From Gemmatimonadales bacterium (GTDB taxonomy: Bacteria > Gemmatimonadota > Gemmatimonadetes > Longimicrobiales > Gaopeijiaceae): a DNA stretch of 42,908 bases. Both the position numbers and the translations under genes were made by a program. Numbering within the stretch: the stretch's first letter is position 1; each line of letters begins with the position of its first letter. The notes below the pieces were generated by a model. That model was not told the DNA's origin and did not search any database. It was given only the letters and a program-made list of their open reading frames with translations. Shown in pieces: positions 1 to 8,086 of this stretch. The stretch is taken from the NCBI GenBank assembly GCA_007692665.1, contig REBP01000116.1, forward strand, positions 1 to 42,908, given 5' to 3'.

Positions 1-697
1 GGATCTCCTCCCGGAAGACCTCGGTGGGGGTTCCCTCGGCGGCGACCCGCCCGCACCCGAGCACCAGGATCCTGTCGGCGAAGCGCGCGGCCAGGTCCAG
101 GTGATGGGTGATGAGGAGCACCGTCATCCCCCGGTCCGCCGAACGTCGGAGGAGCTTGAGAATCTCCATCTCGTGGCGGATGTCGAGGCTCGCCGTGGGC
201 TCGTCCAGGACGAGGGCCGTGGGCTCCTGGGCCAGGGCCCGGGCGATCCGCACCCGCTGGTGCTCGCCCCCCGACAGGGTGCTCACGTCGCGCTCGGCCA
301 TGCGCTCCACATCGCACTGGACCAGGGCCTCCCGGATGATGTCGCGGTCCCGGGGCGTCTCGGGACGGAGGGGACCCAGGTGGGGGTAGCGCCCCATGGC
401 CACGAGTTCCCGGACCCGGATCGGGAAGGCGGTGGGTTCGTGCTGGGTCACCGCGCCCACGGACCGGGCCAGTTCACGACGAGGCCACGCCCCGAGGGGC
501 CTGTCGCCCAGGCGCACGGCTCCGGACCGGAGGGGGACCGTGCCGAGGAGCGCCCGCATCAGCGTGGATTTTCCGGAGCCGTTGGGCCCGAGCACCGCGT
601 AGAGCGTGCCCGGCTCCACGCGGAGGCTCACCGCCTCGAGCGACGGCTCGGCGGCCCCCGGATACCGTACCGTGAGTGCGTCCCCCTCGATTCTCAT
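1..697 (-). CDS. ABC importer ATP-binding protein, BtuD/FecE type (3' part outside window)
   Basis: This is the cytoplasmic ATPase of a metal-chelate or cobalamin importer. The reverse strand opens with ATG at 697 and runs through the window edge without a stop, so the C-terminus is missing. Visible motifs are Walker A GPNGSGKS (residues 37-44), the signature LSGGEHQR near residue 137, Walker B ALVLDEP followed by the D-loop SLD, and the H-loop region LLITHH. Its start overlaps the permease stop as ATGA (694-697), so the two are probably translationally coupled. Order and motifs match the FecCD/BtuCD importer class. The substrate (cobalamin, haem or siderophore) cannot be read from the ATPase alone; the BtuF-like binding protein upstream favours cobalamin. 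No motif is missing in the part seen. Confidence 0.93.
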   Translation of the reverse strand, partial: MRIEGDALTVRYPGAAEPSLEAVSLRVEPGTLYAVLGPNGSGKSTLMRALLGTVPLRSGAVRLGDRPLGAWPRRELARSVGAVTQHEPTAFPIRVRELVAMGRYPHLGPLRPETPRDRDIIREALVQCDVERMAERDVSTLSGGEHQRVRIARALAQEPTALVLDEPTASLDIRHEMEILKLLRRSADRGMTVLLITHHLDLAARFADRILVLGCGRVAAEGTPTEVFREEI

Positions 698-1689
698 GCC
701 CGGAGGCTCCGGCGGAGGAGGAGCAGGAAGAAGGGCACCCCGACGAAGGCCGTGATCACGCCGATGGGGATCTCGGTGGGGGCGAAGGCGGTGCGGGCGC
801 CCAGGTCGGCCAGCACCAGGAACACTCCCCCGGCCAGGGCCGACAGGGGAAGGAGCACCCGGTGATCCGGTCCGACGAGGAGGCGCACGGCGTGGGGGAT
901 GATGAGTCCGACGAACCCGATGACGCCGACGAAGGCGACCCCGGCGGCGGCGATGAAGGACGCGACGCCGTAGGCGATCCGCTTCGTGCCCTCGACATCC
1001 GTGCCCAGGTAGCTTGCGGTCTCCTCGCCGATGGACATGAGGTTGAGGGGGCGCGCCAGGGCCAGCAGGAAGACGCCCGCCGGCAGCGTGTAGGCGGCCA
1101 CGATCCCCACGGTGCGCCAGCTTGCACCGGAGAGACTCCCCATCATCCACATCACGGCACTCCGCACCGTGGGTGCGTCGGAGAGTGCAAGCACCAGGGC
1201 GATGACCGCCGCGAAGAAGGCGCCCACCACGACGCCCGACAGCAGAAGCACCCGGACGTCGAGCCGCCGGTCCGCCGAGGCCGCCACCCCGAATACCAGC
1301 GTGATGGCCACCAGGGCCCCGGCGAAGGCCGCTCCGGGGAGGTACCAGGAGGCGGCCCCGGCCAGCCCCAGCGCGAGGACGATGACCGCCCCTGCCGCGG
1401 CACCGCCCGAGATCCCGAGGATGTAGGGCTCGGCCAGGGGGTTCCGGAGAAGCGCCTGGAAGACCGCACCGGCCAGGGCGAGACCCGCCCCCACCAGGAG
1501 ACCGAGAACGACCCGGGGAAGTCGCAGCTCGAGAACGAAATAGCGGTCCAGGGGATCCCCGCCGCCCAGCAGGATCTCGCGGAACTGGGCCCCGGTGAAG
1601 GGAACCGGCCCGAAACGCGTGCCTGCCCACATCGCGGCAGCCGCGGCCAGGACCAGGAGCACCGCGACGAGGCCGGGCCGGAGGGTCAC
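694..1689 (-). CDS. FecCD/BtuC-family ABC importer permease
   Basis: This is an inner-membrane permease that forms the translocation channel with the ATPase encoded next to it. The 331-residue product has the many hydrophobic segments of the FecCD family, including the conserved LRLPRVVLGLLVGAGLALAG block near the N-terminus, and a late block resembling GLIIPHAVRLLVGPDHR, typical of BtuC, FhuB and FecC. A longer reading frame reaches 1728, but I prefer GTG at 1689. Its GTGA overlaps the stop of the binding-protein gene exactly, and the extra residues of the longer form are proline-rich and not family-like. It is the third gene of a tightly coupled four-gene unit. Substrate is unproven. Confidence 0.92.
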   Translation of the reverse strand: MTLRPGLVAVLLVLAAAAAMWAGTRFGPVPFTGAQFREILLGGGDPLDRYFVLELRLPRVVLGLLVGAGLALAGAVFQALLRNPLAEPYILGISGGAAAGAVIVLALGLAGAASWYLPGAAFAGALVAITLVFGVAASADRRLDVRVLLLSGVVVGAFFAAVIALVLALSDAPTVRSAVMWMMGSLSGASWRTVGIVAAYTLPAGVFLLALARPLNLMSIGEETASYLGTDVEGTKRIAYGVASFIAAAGVAFVGVIGFVGLIIPHAVRLLVGPDHRVLLPLSALAGGVFLVLADLGARTAFAPTEIPIGVITAFVGVPFFLLLLRRSLRA

Positions 1690-2645
1690 GGAACGCGGTC
1701 CGGGTGGAGGAGGCGGGCCACGGCCCACGCGGCGGCGCCCAGCTCCGGCCCCGGACTCTGGAGCGTCGATGGGGCGCGCAGCACGGGGATCCTCCGCAGC
1801 GCTTCCGGGACCCGGGCGCCCTCCGTCATCAGGAGCACGTCGGGGCGGCGGTGGAGTACCTCCTCCACCGAGATCGGCGCGTAGAGGGGGCCGTCGTCGG
1901 CGAAGACGTTGTCACCTCCGGCCAGCGTGACCACATCGTGAATGAAGGTCTCGCTCCCGGCGACCCAGGGCGGATCCCCTCCCAGGAGGATGCCGACCCT
2001 CGGGCGATCCGCGCCGTCCACGGCCCGGGCCACCGCGGCCAGCTCGCCCCTCAGCCGTGCCACGAGACCCTGCGCCGCCTCCTCCTGCCCCGTCACCTCG
2101 CCCAGAAGCGTCGTGATGCGGTAGACGTCGTCCAGGTGATCCGGGCGCAGTGCCAGGTGGGGAATGCCTGCCTGGTCGAGGCGGCGCGGCGTCTCCGGGT
2201 CCGTGGGCCCCCCGAAGCGGAGGACCAGGTCGGGTCGGAGCGACAGCATGACCTCGAGAGACGGGCCCAGCCCGCCACCCACCGAGGGGAGCGAGGTGAG
2301 GCGCGGGTCGGTGTCGTAGTCGGTGCGCCCCACGAGGCGGCCCTCCTCCCCCAGCTCGAGGAGGAGAAGGGTGGCGGAGGGGACGAGCGAGAGGATGCGC
2401 CGGGGCGGGTGCTGGAGCGTCCATGACCTGCCCGCGTGATCCGTGACGGTCCGGGGAGTCCACCCGTCGGGTGTGCCGGCCTCCCCGGCGTCGTCCGGCG
2501 TCGACGCCGCCGACGGCGTGACCGCCTCGCCCGGGTCGGTGCGGGGCGCGTCACTGTCCGGTCCGCATCCTCCGAGGTGAACCGCGGCCAGGAGCAGCGC
2601 CAGGCCGAATGCCCGCCGGGTGGAAGGCAGGAAGAGGGGCTGCAT
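1686..2645 (-). CDS. Periplasmic BtuF-like substrate-binding lipoprotein
   Basis: This protein probably captures the ligand outside the inner membrane for the adjacent permease and ATPase. The 319-residue product begins with a signal peptide and lipobox LGGC (Cys27). The mature part has the helical-backbone binding-protein signature: RRILSLVPSATLLLLELG, a DYDTDP segment, a GG-PSLEVMLSLRPDLVL block, and a later GGDNVFAD segment. These are characteristic of BtuF-type cobalamin-binding proteins, though haem and siderophore binders share them. ATG at 2645 overlaps the preceding stop as TGATG. The open frame extends upstream to 3917, but that extension is antisense-like and overlaps another lipoprotein gene, so I reject it. 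Cobalamin as ligand is an inference from family resemblance. Confidence 0.9.
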   Translation of the reverse strand: MQPLFLPSTRRAFGLALLLAAVHLGGCGPDSDAPRTDPGEAVTPSAASTPDDAGEAGTPDGWTPRTVTDHAGRSWTLQHPPRRILSLVPSATLLLLELGEEGRLVGRTDYDTDPRLTSLPSVGGGLGPSLEVMLSLRPDLVLRFGGPTDPETPRRLDQAGIPHLALRPDHLDDVYRITTLLGEVTGQEEAAQGLVARLRGELAAVARAVDGADRPRVGILLGGDPPWVAGSETFIHDVVTLAGGDNVFADDGPLYAPISVEEVLHRRPDVLLMTEGARVPEALRRIPVLRAPSTLQSPGPELGAAAWAVARLLHPDRVP

Positions 2646-3703
2646 CAGGACCAGGGGCGGGCGGCTCCCCGGGCAGGAGGATCGCCGCAGGGGTCCTGGA
2701 AGCGGAGGCTCCACCCCTCGGAATCCTCGCCGAGAAGGGCGAGCCAGCGGCGATCCTCCCCGAAGACCTCGAGGAGGAGTTCGGGGCCCCTCTCCGGGTG
2801 GAGCCCTCCCTCGGCCAGGACCCGGGGAAAGGCCTTCCCGTCGCGCACCATCTGGTGCCAGATCCAGATCGGGGTCCAGGCACCTGCCTCGGAGGGTCGC
2901 GCCAGCACGAAGAGCCCGTACCCCGACGCCGGAACGCGCCCGAGGGCCAGGTCGCCCCCGAAGACGAAGGTGGCAGCGAGACCGGTGCCCCCTCCGGGAA
3001 GGCTCACGCCGCGCTGGTCCACGAGGATGTCGGGGATGGAGGGGGGCCAGGGGACCCCGGCGCGCTGGATCGTGAACCGACCCGCCGTCAGCGCTTCGGC
3101 CCGCAACTCGGCCTGGGAAGGATAGGCGGGCCAGTCCCGCGGGTCCCCCGAGGGCACGTCCCGCAGGCCCGCTCGCCCGAGGTCCGCCTTCCGCACGGCC
3201 AGGAAACGCCTGGCATTCTGCGCCTCGGGCCGGAGCTCGACCCTGCCATGACCCAGCGGCCGCGGCTGGCAGGTCTCCTCGTCGAGGGAGGCGGTTCCAT
3301 CCGTCACGAGGGTGCCGGCGCGTCTTCCCCGGTCCAGGAGAAGGAGTTCGGCTCCCGCATCCCAGCGCCCCAGGGGGAACCGGGCGACCATGTCGGGTGT
3401 CTCGTCGGGGCTCGGGAGGGGGAGGAACCCCTCGGCCGTGATCTCCGCCAGCGGGAGGATCGTGGCCTCGTTCCCGGAGCCGGGCCGCTCCACCAGGTAG
3501 AGGAGCGGCCCGGTGATGACGGGAACGAGCGGGGCGGGCCCGGACTCGGTGTCGACCTCGGCCTCCGTCTGGAGGAGCGCCGAAGGAGGCGGCTCGGGCG
3601 CCTCCAGGGCGAACTCGACCCCGCCCCACTGGACGTTGTCGCACCCGGTGAGGGCGGTTAAGATCACGCACAATGCAGGAAGGAGGGCTTCCTTGGGACG
3701 CAT
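2645..3703 (-). CDS. Lipoprotein of unknown function at the head of the importer operon
   Basis: I do not recognise a family. The 352-residue product starts MRPKEALLPALC and has a lipobox LTGC (Cys21), so it should be exported and lipidated. The mature chain has no transmembrane segment and is rich in short hydrophobic stretches spaced like a beta-structured domain, with two further cysteines (in ETCQPRP and near the C-terminus in FQDPCGD). It is the first gene of the importer operon and its stop overlaps the binding-protein ATG, so coupled synthesis is likely. A role as accessory surface or periplasmic component of the uptake system is therefore possible. The frame is open upstream to 4033, but ATG at 3703 immediately precedes the signal peptide. 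No strong Shine-Dalgarno site is seen. Confidence 0.8.
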   Translation of the reverse strand: MRPKEALLPALCVILTALTGCDNVQWGGVEFALEAPEPPPSALLQTEAEVDTESGPAPLVPVITGPLLYLVERPGSGNEATILPLAEITAEGFLPLPSPDETPDMVARFPLGRWDAGAELLLLDRGRRAGTLVTDGTASLDEETCQPRPLGHGRVELRPEAQNARRFLAVRKADLGRAGLRDVPSGDPRDWPAYPSQAELRAEALTAGRFTIQRAGVPWPPSIPDILVDQRGVSLPGGGTGLAATFVFGGDLALGRVPASGYGLFVLARPSEAGAWTPIWIWHQMVRDGKAFPRVLAEGGLHPERGPELLLEVFGEDRRWLALLGEDSEGWSLRFQDPCGDPPARGAARPWS

Positions 3704-3871
3704 GCGGATTCTGAGGCCTGGGCCGGAAGGGAGGGAGGTGGGGGCCGGAGTGGCCTGTGGGGGAGCGGCGGAAGGGAGACCCTTCGAAGCTACCGCGCCC
3801 CCGGGACGAATGCAAAGCGCGCGTGGCCCGTTCCGGGTGCCGGCGCAGCGGCAGTTCGGCGGGGGGTGTGG

Positions 3872-4351
3872 ATGATCGAGGAAACCCGGTTTCGGCAGAC
3901 GATGGGGCATTTCGCAACGGGGGTGGCGGTGGCGGCGACCCGTCTCCCCGACGGTTCCTTCGTGGGCCTCACCTGCAACTCGCTGGCCTCCGTCTCGCTG
4001 GATCCCCCCCTGGTCCTCTTCTGCGTGGATCACCAGGCGACTTCCCGGGCGGCGCTCCTCGAATCCGGGGCGTTTTCACTCTCCCTCCTGGCGCGCGACG
4101 ACGAGGCGCTTTCCAGGCGGTTTGCCGCCGCGGTTCCGGACCTCCGGTTCGAGGGGCTCGCGCTGCGGGAGGCGGTCACGGGCTCCCCCATCCTGGCGTC
4201 GGCCCTCGCCTGGCTCGACTGCTCGCTCTGGAAGACCGTCGAAGCCGGGGATCACACGGTGATCTTCGGTCGGGTGGAAGCCGGAGGTTTCCGCGAGGAC
4301 GGGGATCCCCTGGTCTACTTCCGTGGACGCTACGGAACCCTGAGTCCGTGA
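3872..4351 (+). CDS. Flavin reductase family protein (FMN-binding split barrel)
   Basis: This is probably an NAD(P)H:flavin oxidoreductase that supplies reduced FMN or FAD to a monooxygenase. The 159-residue product shows the flavin-reductase pattern: FRQTMGHFATGVAVA at the N-terminus, then GLTCNSLASVSLDPPLVLFCV (the S-V-S-DPP loop that contacts FMN), then FSLSLLARDDEALSRRFA, and a C-terminal HTVIFGRVEA strand ending PLVYFRGRYGTL. Length is normal for the family. GTG at 3866 in the same frame is an alternative start two residues longer; ATG at 3872 sits behind a run of Gs. The stop overlaps the next gene's GTG. No partner monooxygenase is encoded nearby, so its client is unknown. Confidence 0.9.
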   Translation: MIEETRFRQTMGHFATGVAVAATRLPDGSFVGLTCNSLASVSLDPPLVLFCVDHQATSRAALLESGAFSLSLLARDDEALSRRFAAAVPDLRFEGLALREAVTGSPILASALAWLDCSLWKTVEAGDHTVIFGRVEAGGFREDGDPLVYFRGRYGTLSP

Positions 4352-5673
4352 CCCTTCGGCCCTTCCACCGGGGGTCGGCCCCGGCCTTCCTTGCGGGGGT
4401 TGCCCTCGCCATCGGGACCCAGGTCGGGGCGGGTCTGCTCCTGTACGGGGGACCCGGACTCCTCCCGGCCCTCTCCGTGATCCTGGCCACCGCCATGGTA
4501 TCTCTCGCCCTCGGCCTGGCTTCCGGCGCGAGCGGATCGGTGGAGGAGGCCCGCCGTGCGTGGCTTCTCCTGCTTCTCGCCTTCACCGCCGCCGCCGTCT
4601 TCTCCGGGGGGTGGCAGCTCTTTCGCGGCTTCGGGGCACGCCCCCTTACCCAGGGGCTTGGACTGGCGCTGCTCGTCGCGCTTCCGCTCTACCTCGGGGG
4701 GCGCCTTCTCTCCCAACTCGGGACCCCGGCCTCGGGGACGCGGGCGCCGGGTCCGCCGGCGCTCGTCGGGGGCGCAGTGGGACTCCTCGTGCTGGGCCAT
4801 CTGTTCTTCCCGACCCTCTCGCCCACGGCGGTGCTCCTTCTCTGCGTCGTGGCGGTCTCGGGCGGGGCCCTGGCCCACGGCTGGCTCCTGGACGAGCTGG
4901 TCCGGGAGGAAACCGTCGAGACCGGGGAAGCGGGGCTTGTCGTGCGGCGCTCCCGAAGGGTCCGGCCACCCCTGGACGTCCTGACCGTGGAGGACCGCCC
5001 GTCCGTGCGCCTGGTCCGAAGGGGGGACGGCGGCCCCCTGCACCCGGTGGACGTGGGGCTGGAAGACGACCTGCTCCCTTCGCTCCCGGCGCCGGAGCGG
5101 GTGCTGGCCCTCGGATGGCGGGTCATGCCGGCGGCGACCCGGGGGGTCCCCGCGGGGGCGGCCGTGACGCTCGTCCACCCCATGCCCGAGGGGGTCCGGG
5201 CACTTCTCGCAGGGCTGCCAGGCACGTCGCGGCATTCGGAGGACGTGAGGATCCTCGAGGGTGCGGCGGCGGCGTACCTCCTGGGAGGACCCGCGGCATC
5301 GGCCGAGGCGGCCCTGGAGGCCGCGGACTGGGTGCTCGTGGATGCGACGGAGCTGGAAGGGCTGGGCGATCAGCCATGGTCGCGCCTGCGCGGGCTCCTT
5401 CGCCCCGGGGGGACGCTGATCCTGACGGGCGCGACCGAGGCGCCCACTGACCATGGCGGTACTGGAAAGCGGGGGCTGCTTGCACCCCTCCGTGCCGGTG
5501 CGCGCTTCTTCGGCTCGGCGGGGGCCTACGTCGGGCCTTCGCCCGTCGAGGGCGGGGTCGGTGCCGGAGGCGCGGCGGGAAGGGAGGGCCTCCTGGTCTT
5601 TGCCTCGGAGGCCGGTCGGGTGTGGCCCGACACGATGGGGCGCCTCCTCCTCGTGCTTCCGGACGGCGACTGA
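4348..5673 (+). CDS. Membrane protein with spermidine-synthase-like C-terminal domain
   Basis: The 441-residue product has about six hydrophobic helices in residues 10-180, then a soluble half. The soluble half resembles the spermidine synthase fold in outline: a beta-rich entry (SVRLVRRGDGGPLHPVDVGLEDD), a VLALGW strand where SAM-type enzymes have a glycine-rich loop, VTLVHPMPEGVRALL, DVRILEGAAAAYL, and ADWVLVDATELEG followed by LRGLLRPGGTLIL. Membrane proteins fused to such domains are known in bacteria. The glycine-rich nucleotide loop is not preserved, so aminopropyl transfer is doubtful. GTG at 4348 overlaps the flavin reductase stop (GTGA); the longer frame back to 3757 runs over that gene and is rejected. 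The next gene begins three bases after its stop, suggesting co-transcription. The fold assignment is tentative. Confidence 0.65.
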   Translation: MTLRPFHRGSAPAFLAGVALAIGTQVGAGLLLYGGPGLLPALSVILATAMVSLALGLASGASGSVEEARRAWLLLLLAFTAAAVFSGGWQLFRGFGARPLTQGLGLALLVALPLYLGGRLLSQLGTPASGTRAPGPPALVGGAVGLLVLGHLFFPTLSPTAVLLLCVVAVSGGALAHGWLLDELVREETVETGEAGLVVRRSRRVRPPLDVLTVEDRPSVRLVRRGDGGPLHPVDVGLEDDLLPSLPAPERVLALGWRVMPAATRGVPAGAAVTLVHPMPEGVRALLAGLPGTSRHSEDVRILEGAAAAYLLGGPAASAEAALEAADWVLVDATELEGLGDQPWSRLRGLLRPGGTLILTGATEAPTDHGGTGKRGLLAPLRAGARFFGSAGAYVGPSPVEGGVGAGGAAGREGLLVFASEAGRVWPDTMGRLLLVLPDGD

Positions 5674-5676
5674 GCC

Positions 5677-7980
5677 GTGCGGGTTGCCCACCTCTCCGAC
5701 CTCCACCTCGGGCATCGGGCCTTTCCCCGCCTGGAGCGGGGAGGGAATCTCCGGGAACGGGACCTGTCGGCGGCCTTCCACCAGGCGATCCAGGAGGTGG
5801 CCCGCCTCGCGCCGGACGTCGTTCTCCTCTCCGGTGATCTCTTTCACCGCGCCGACCCGCCCTCCACCGCCTTCCTCGCCCTGACCCGGGGGATCCGGAG
5901 GTTCCAGGAACTCCTCCCCGACGTCCAGATCCTCGCCATTGCCGGGGAAAGCGAGACGCCTGCGGCCCCGGGGGATCCCGGTCCCGTGGCGGTTCTCGAC
6001 GCCGTTCCCGGGGTCGAGGCCGCGTCGGGCGCCCCGCGGGCCGTGCACCTGGCGCGCCTCGACGCCCACGTCCTGCTGGTCCCCCACCGCTCCGTGGTCC
6101 GGCCACCCTTCCCCGAACTGCGTCCGGACCCCGGGGCCCGCTGGAACCTCCTCCTCCTCCGGGGTCATCCCACCGGGCCCGCCGCCGAATTCGAGGGAGC
6201 TCCTCCCCCCACCCCGGCACTGCTTCTCGACGCGTCCGGCTGGGACTACGTGGCCCTGGGCGGGTCCCACCAGGTCAGGCACTGGGGCGGGAAGGTGCAC
6301 AGTGCCGGGTCGCTGGAGCGGGTGGGGCACGATCCCTGGCGGGAGGCGGCGACGGAAAAGGGTTTTCTGCTGGCCGACCTGGAAAGGGGAACGGTGGAGT
6401 TTCACCCGCTGCCGACCCGGCCGGTGGTGGACCTTGCCCCGATCCGCGCCGACCCCGACGACCCCGAGGCCGGCACCCGGCGCCTTCGCGACCTTCTCGA
6501 GGGGTTCCCGGGGGGGGTGGACGGAAAGCTTCTCCGGGTTCGGGTCCAGGGTGACCTCCTGGCCCCATCGGAGGGCGTTTCCCCGGGTCTGCTGGCGGGG
6601 GTCCGGCGCAAGGTCGCCCACATGGAGGTGAGTGTGGAGGCGCCGGGCGAGTCGTCCGAGAGGTCCCGCCGGGAGCCCCGCTCCACCGACCGGGCCGATG
6701 CCGGAGAAGAGGCAGGCCCCGCAGTGCTGGGCTGGCGCATCGGGGCAGGCCGGACGGGTCGGGTCTCGCTGCTCCCGGGGCTGTGGGCGGTGACGGCCAC
6801 CTCCCCGGGCGACCTCGAGATCGTCGCCTTCGCCCTTCAGCAGGGCTGGCGCGAGACCCCCGATACGCCCCCGGAGGAGGGTGCGCGCCTGGCATTCCAT
6901 CTGGAGGGCCCGGGAACCGGCGCGAGGGCACCGTCCGGGGCTCCGCATGCCCCGCACGCCCGGGACGACAGGGACGCCCCGGACGCCCCGGACGCGCCGG
7001 ACGCGCCCGGAGCCGGGGCGCGGGTGCCCCCCTCGCCCGCCGCGACCGCCAGCCAGGCACGGGCGGACTGGATCGAGGCGGCCGGCGACGCGGAGGCCCG
7101 GGCGCTGGAATGGGTCCGGGAGCGCCAGGAAGCCGACTCCCGCCTCGTCGCCTACCGGGAGCGGGCTCGCGAACTGCGGGAGCGCATCCGGATCCTCCGG
7201 GAGGAGGGGGACGAGGCGCGCTGCCCCACCTGTCGGCGCCCCCTGGCCGAGGCCCATCCCGCCCTCCTGTCTCTCCTCGAGGAGGAGTGGGAGGACGTGC
7301 TGCAGGACGGGACCTGGTGGAAGCGCCGTCGCGCCCAGCTGGAGGACAAGCCTCCCGAACTCCTGGCCCTGGAGCGCCGTGCGCTTCTCCTCCAGTCCGC
7401 CCTGGACCCGGCGCCGGTGCCGCCGCCGGGGCGCATGGCCTCTCCCCGTGCAACCGGGCGCAGTCCCATCCCCCTTTCCGACGCAGGCCGCCCGGTTCTC
7501 CGCCGAGCCGGCTTCCTCCTCCAGCGCGCCACCGAAGGCCGCCTGGAGGGACTGCGGCCCGCCGGGGACGGAGCCCTGGATGTCGTGGAGTCCGGCGGCC
7601 ACGCACGCCAGCCGGCCCACGGCGAGGAGGCCCTCGTGGCCCTGGTCCTGGAGGCCGCCGCCGCAGGGGTGGGAGTGACCTCCGGGACACGGGTGCACCT
7701 CCTCGTGGGCGGGCGCTCGGGCGTGGAGACCGGCGAGCTTTCGAGACTCCTCGATGCCGCTGCCGCCCTGCCCGCTGCGTTCACCCCCTCCGCCGCCCCT
7801 TCCGCCTCCTCCTCTGCCTCCCCGCGGACGGCGTGGATCGCCGTGGTTCCGCCGGCCACCACCGAGACCCTCTCCCACAGGCTCCGGGGAACGCTGGAGG
7901 TGACCCGCGACGAGGAGGATCGACTCCGCCTGCGGGTGGCTCCCTCGGGGCGGGCCCGGGTCCGGCTCGAGGGCAGCTGA
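5677..7980 (+). CDS. SbcD/Mre11-like phosphoesterase fused to zinc hook and degenerate Rad50-like C-lobe
   Basis: Residues 1-245 resemble the SbcD/Mre11 nuclease domain: SDLHLG (Asp8, His10) and SGDLFH (Asp54) are intact, but the GNHD motif is AGESE (89-93) and GHxH is GGSH (195-198); a lone His164 remains in RGHP. A linker with DAP repeats (433-444) leads to a charged, probably coiled-coil stretch (462-570) interrupted by CPTC at 516-519, which looks like the Rad50 zinc hook. Residues 605-767 resemble the C-terminal ATPase lobe of Rad50/SbcC (LLQRATEGRLEGLR, then HGEEALVALVLEAA where LSGGE is expected, then VHLLVGGRSG where LLLDE is expected), with key residues lost. No Walker A is present. 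GTG at 5677 follows the previous stop by three bases. The N-terminal assignment is firm; the C-lobe is inference from pattern. Confidence 0.85.
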   Translation: MRVAHLSDLHLGHRAFPRLERGGNLRERDLSAAFHQAIQEVARLAPDVVLLSGDLFHRADPPSTAFLALTRGIRRFQELLPDVQILAIAGESETPAAPGDPGPVAVLDAVPGVEAASGAPRAVHLARLDAHVLLVPHRSVVRPPFPELRPDPGARWNLLLLRGHPTGPAAEFEGAPPPTPALLLDASGWDYVALGGSHQVRHWGGKVHSAGSLERVGHDPWREAATEKGFLLADLERGTVEFHPLPTRPVVDLAPIRADPDDPEAGTRRLRDLLEGFPGGVDGKLLRVRVQGDLLAPSEGVSPGLLAGVRRKVAHMEVSVEAPGESSERSRREPRSTDRADAGEEAGPAVLGWRIGAGRTGRVSLLPGLWAVTATSPGDLEIVAFALQQGWRETPDTPPEEGARLAFHLEGPGTGARAPSGAPHAPHARDDRDAPDAPDAPDAPGAGARVPPSPAATASQARADWIEAAGDAEARALEWVRERQEADSRLVAYRERARELRERIRILREEGDEARCPTCRRPLAEAHPALLSLLEEEWEDVLQDGTWWKRRRAQLEDKPPELLALERRALLLQSALDPAPVPPPGRMASPRATGRSPIPLSDAGRPVLRRAGFLLQRATEGRLEGLRPAGDGALDVVESGGHARQPAHGEEALVALVLEAAAAGVGVTSGTRVHLLVGGRSGVETGELSRLLDAAAALPAAFTPSAAPSASSSASPRTAWIAVVPPATTETLSHRLRGTLEVTRDEEDRLRLRVAPSGRARVRLEGS
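6973..7008 (+). repeat. Four 9-bp tandem units in the SbcD-like gene
   Basis: Two copies of GACGCCCCG followed by two near copies (GACGCGCCG, GACGCGCCC) encode Asp-Ala-Pro repeats. The unit is three codons long, so copy-number change would keep the frame. The repeat lies in the linker between the phosphoesterase part and the coiled-coil/hook part. Confidence 0.9.
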
Positions 7981-8086
7981 CCCGGCCCGGGAAGCCCCCG
8001 CTCCGTTGACTTTCACGAGGCGGAACGGGACATTCCCGCCTCCTTCCGTCGCGCATCCCGCCCCCCCGCACTCCCTGCCCCCTGCC

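Noticed and set aside
3704-3871. Cobalamin riboswitch upstream of the BtuF-type operon
   Set aside because: The gap is too short for a full element and I could not find a convincing B12-box on the minus strand; covariance-model search would decide.
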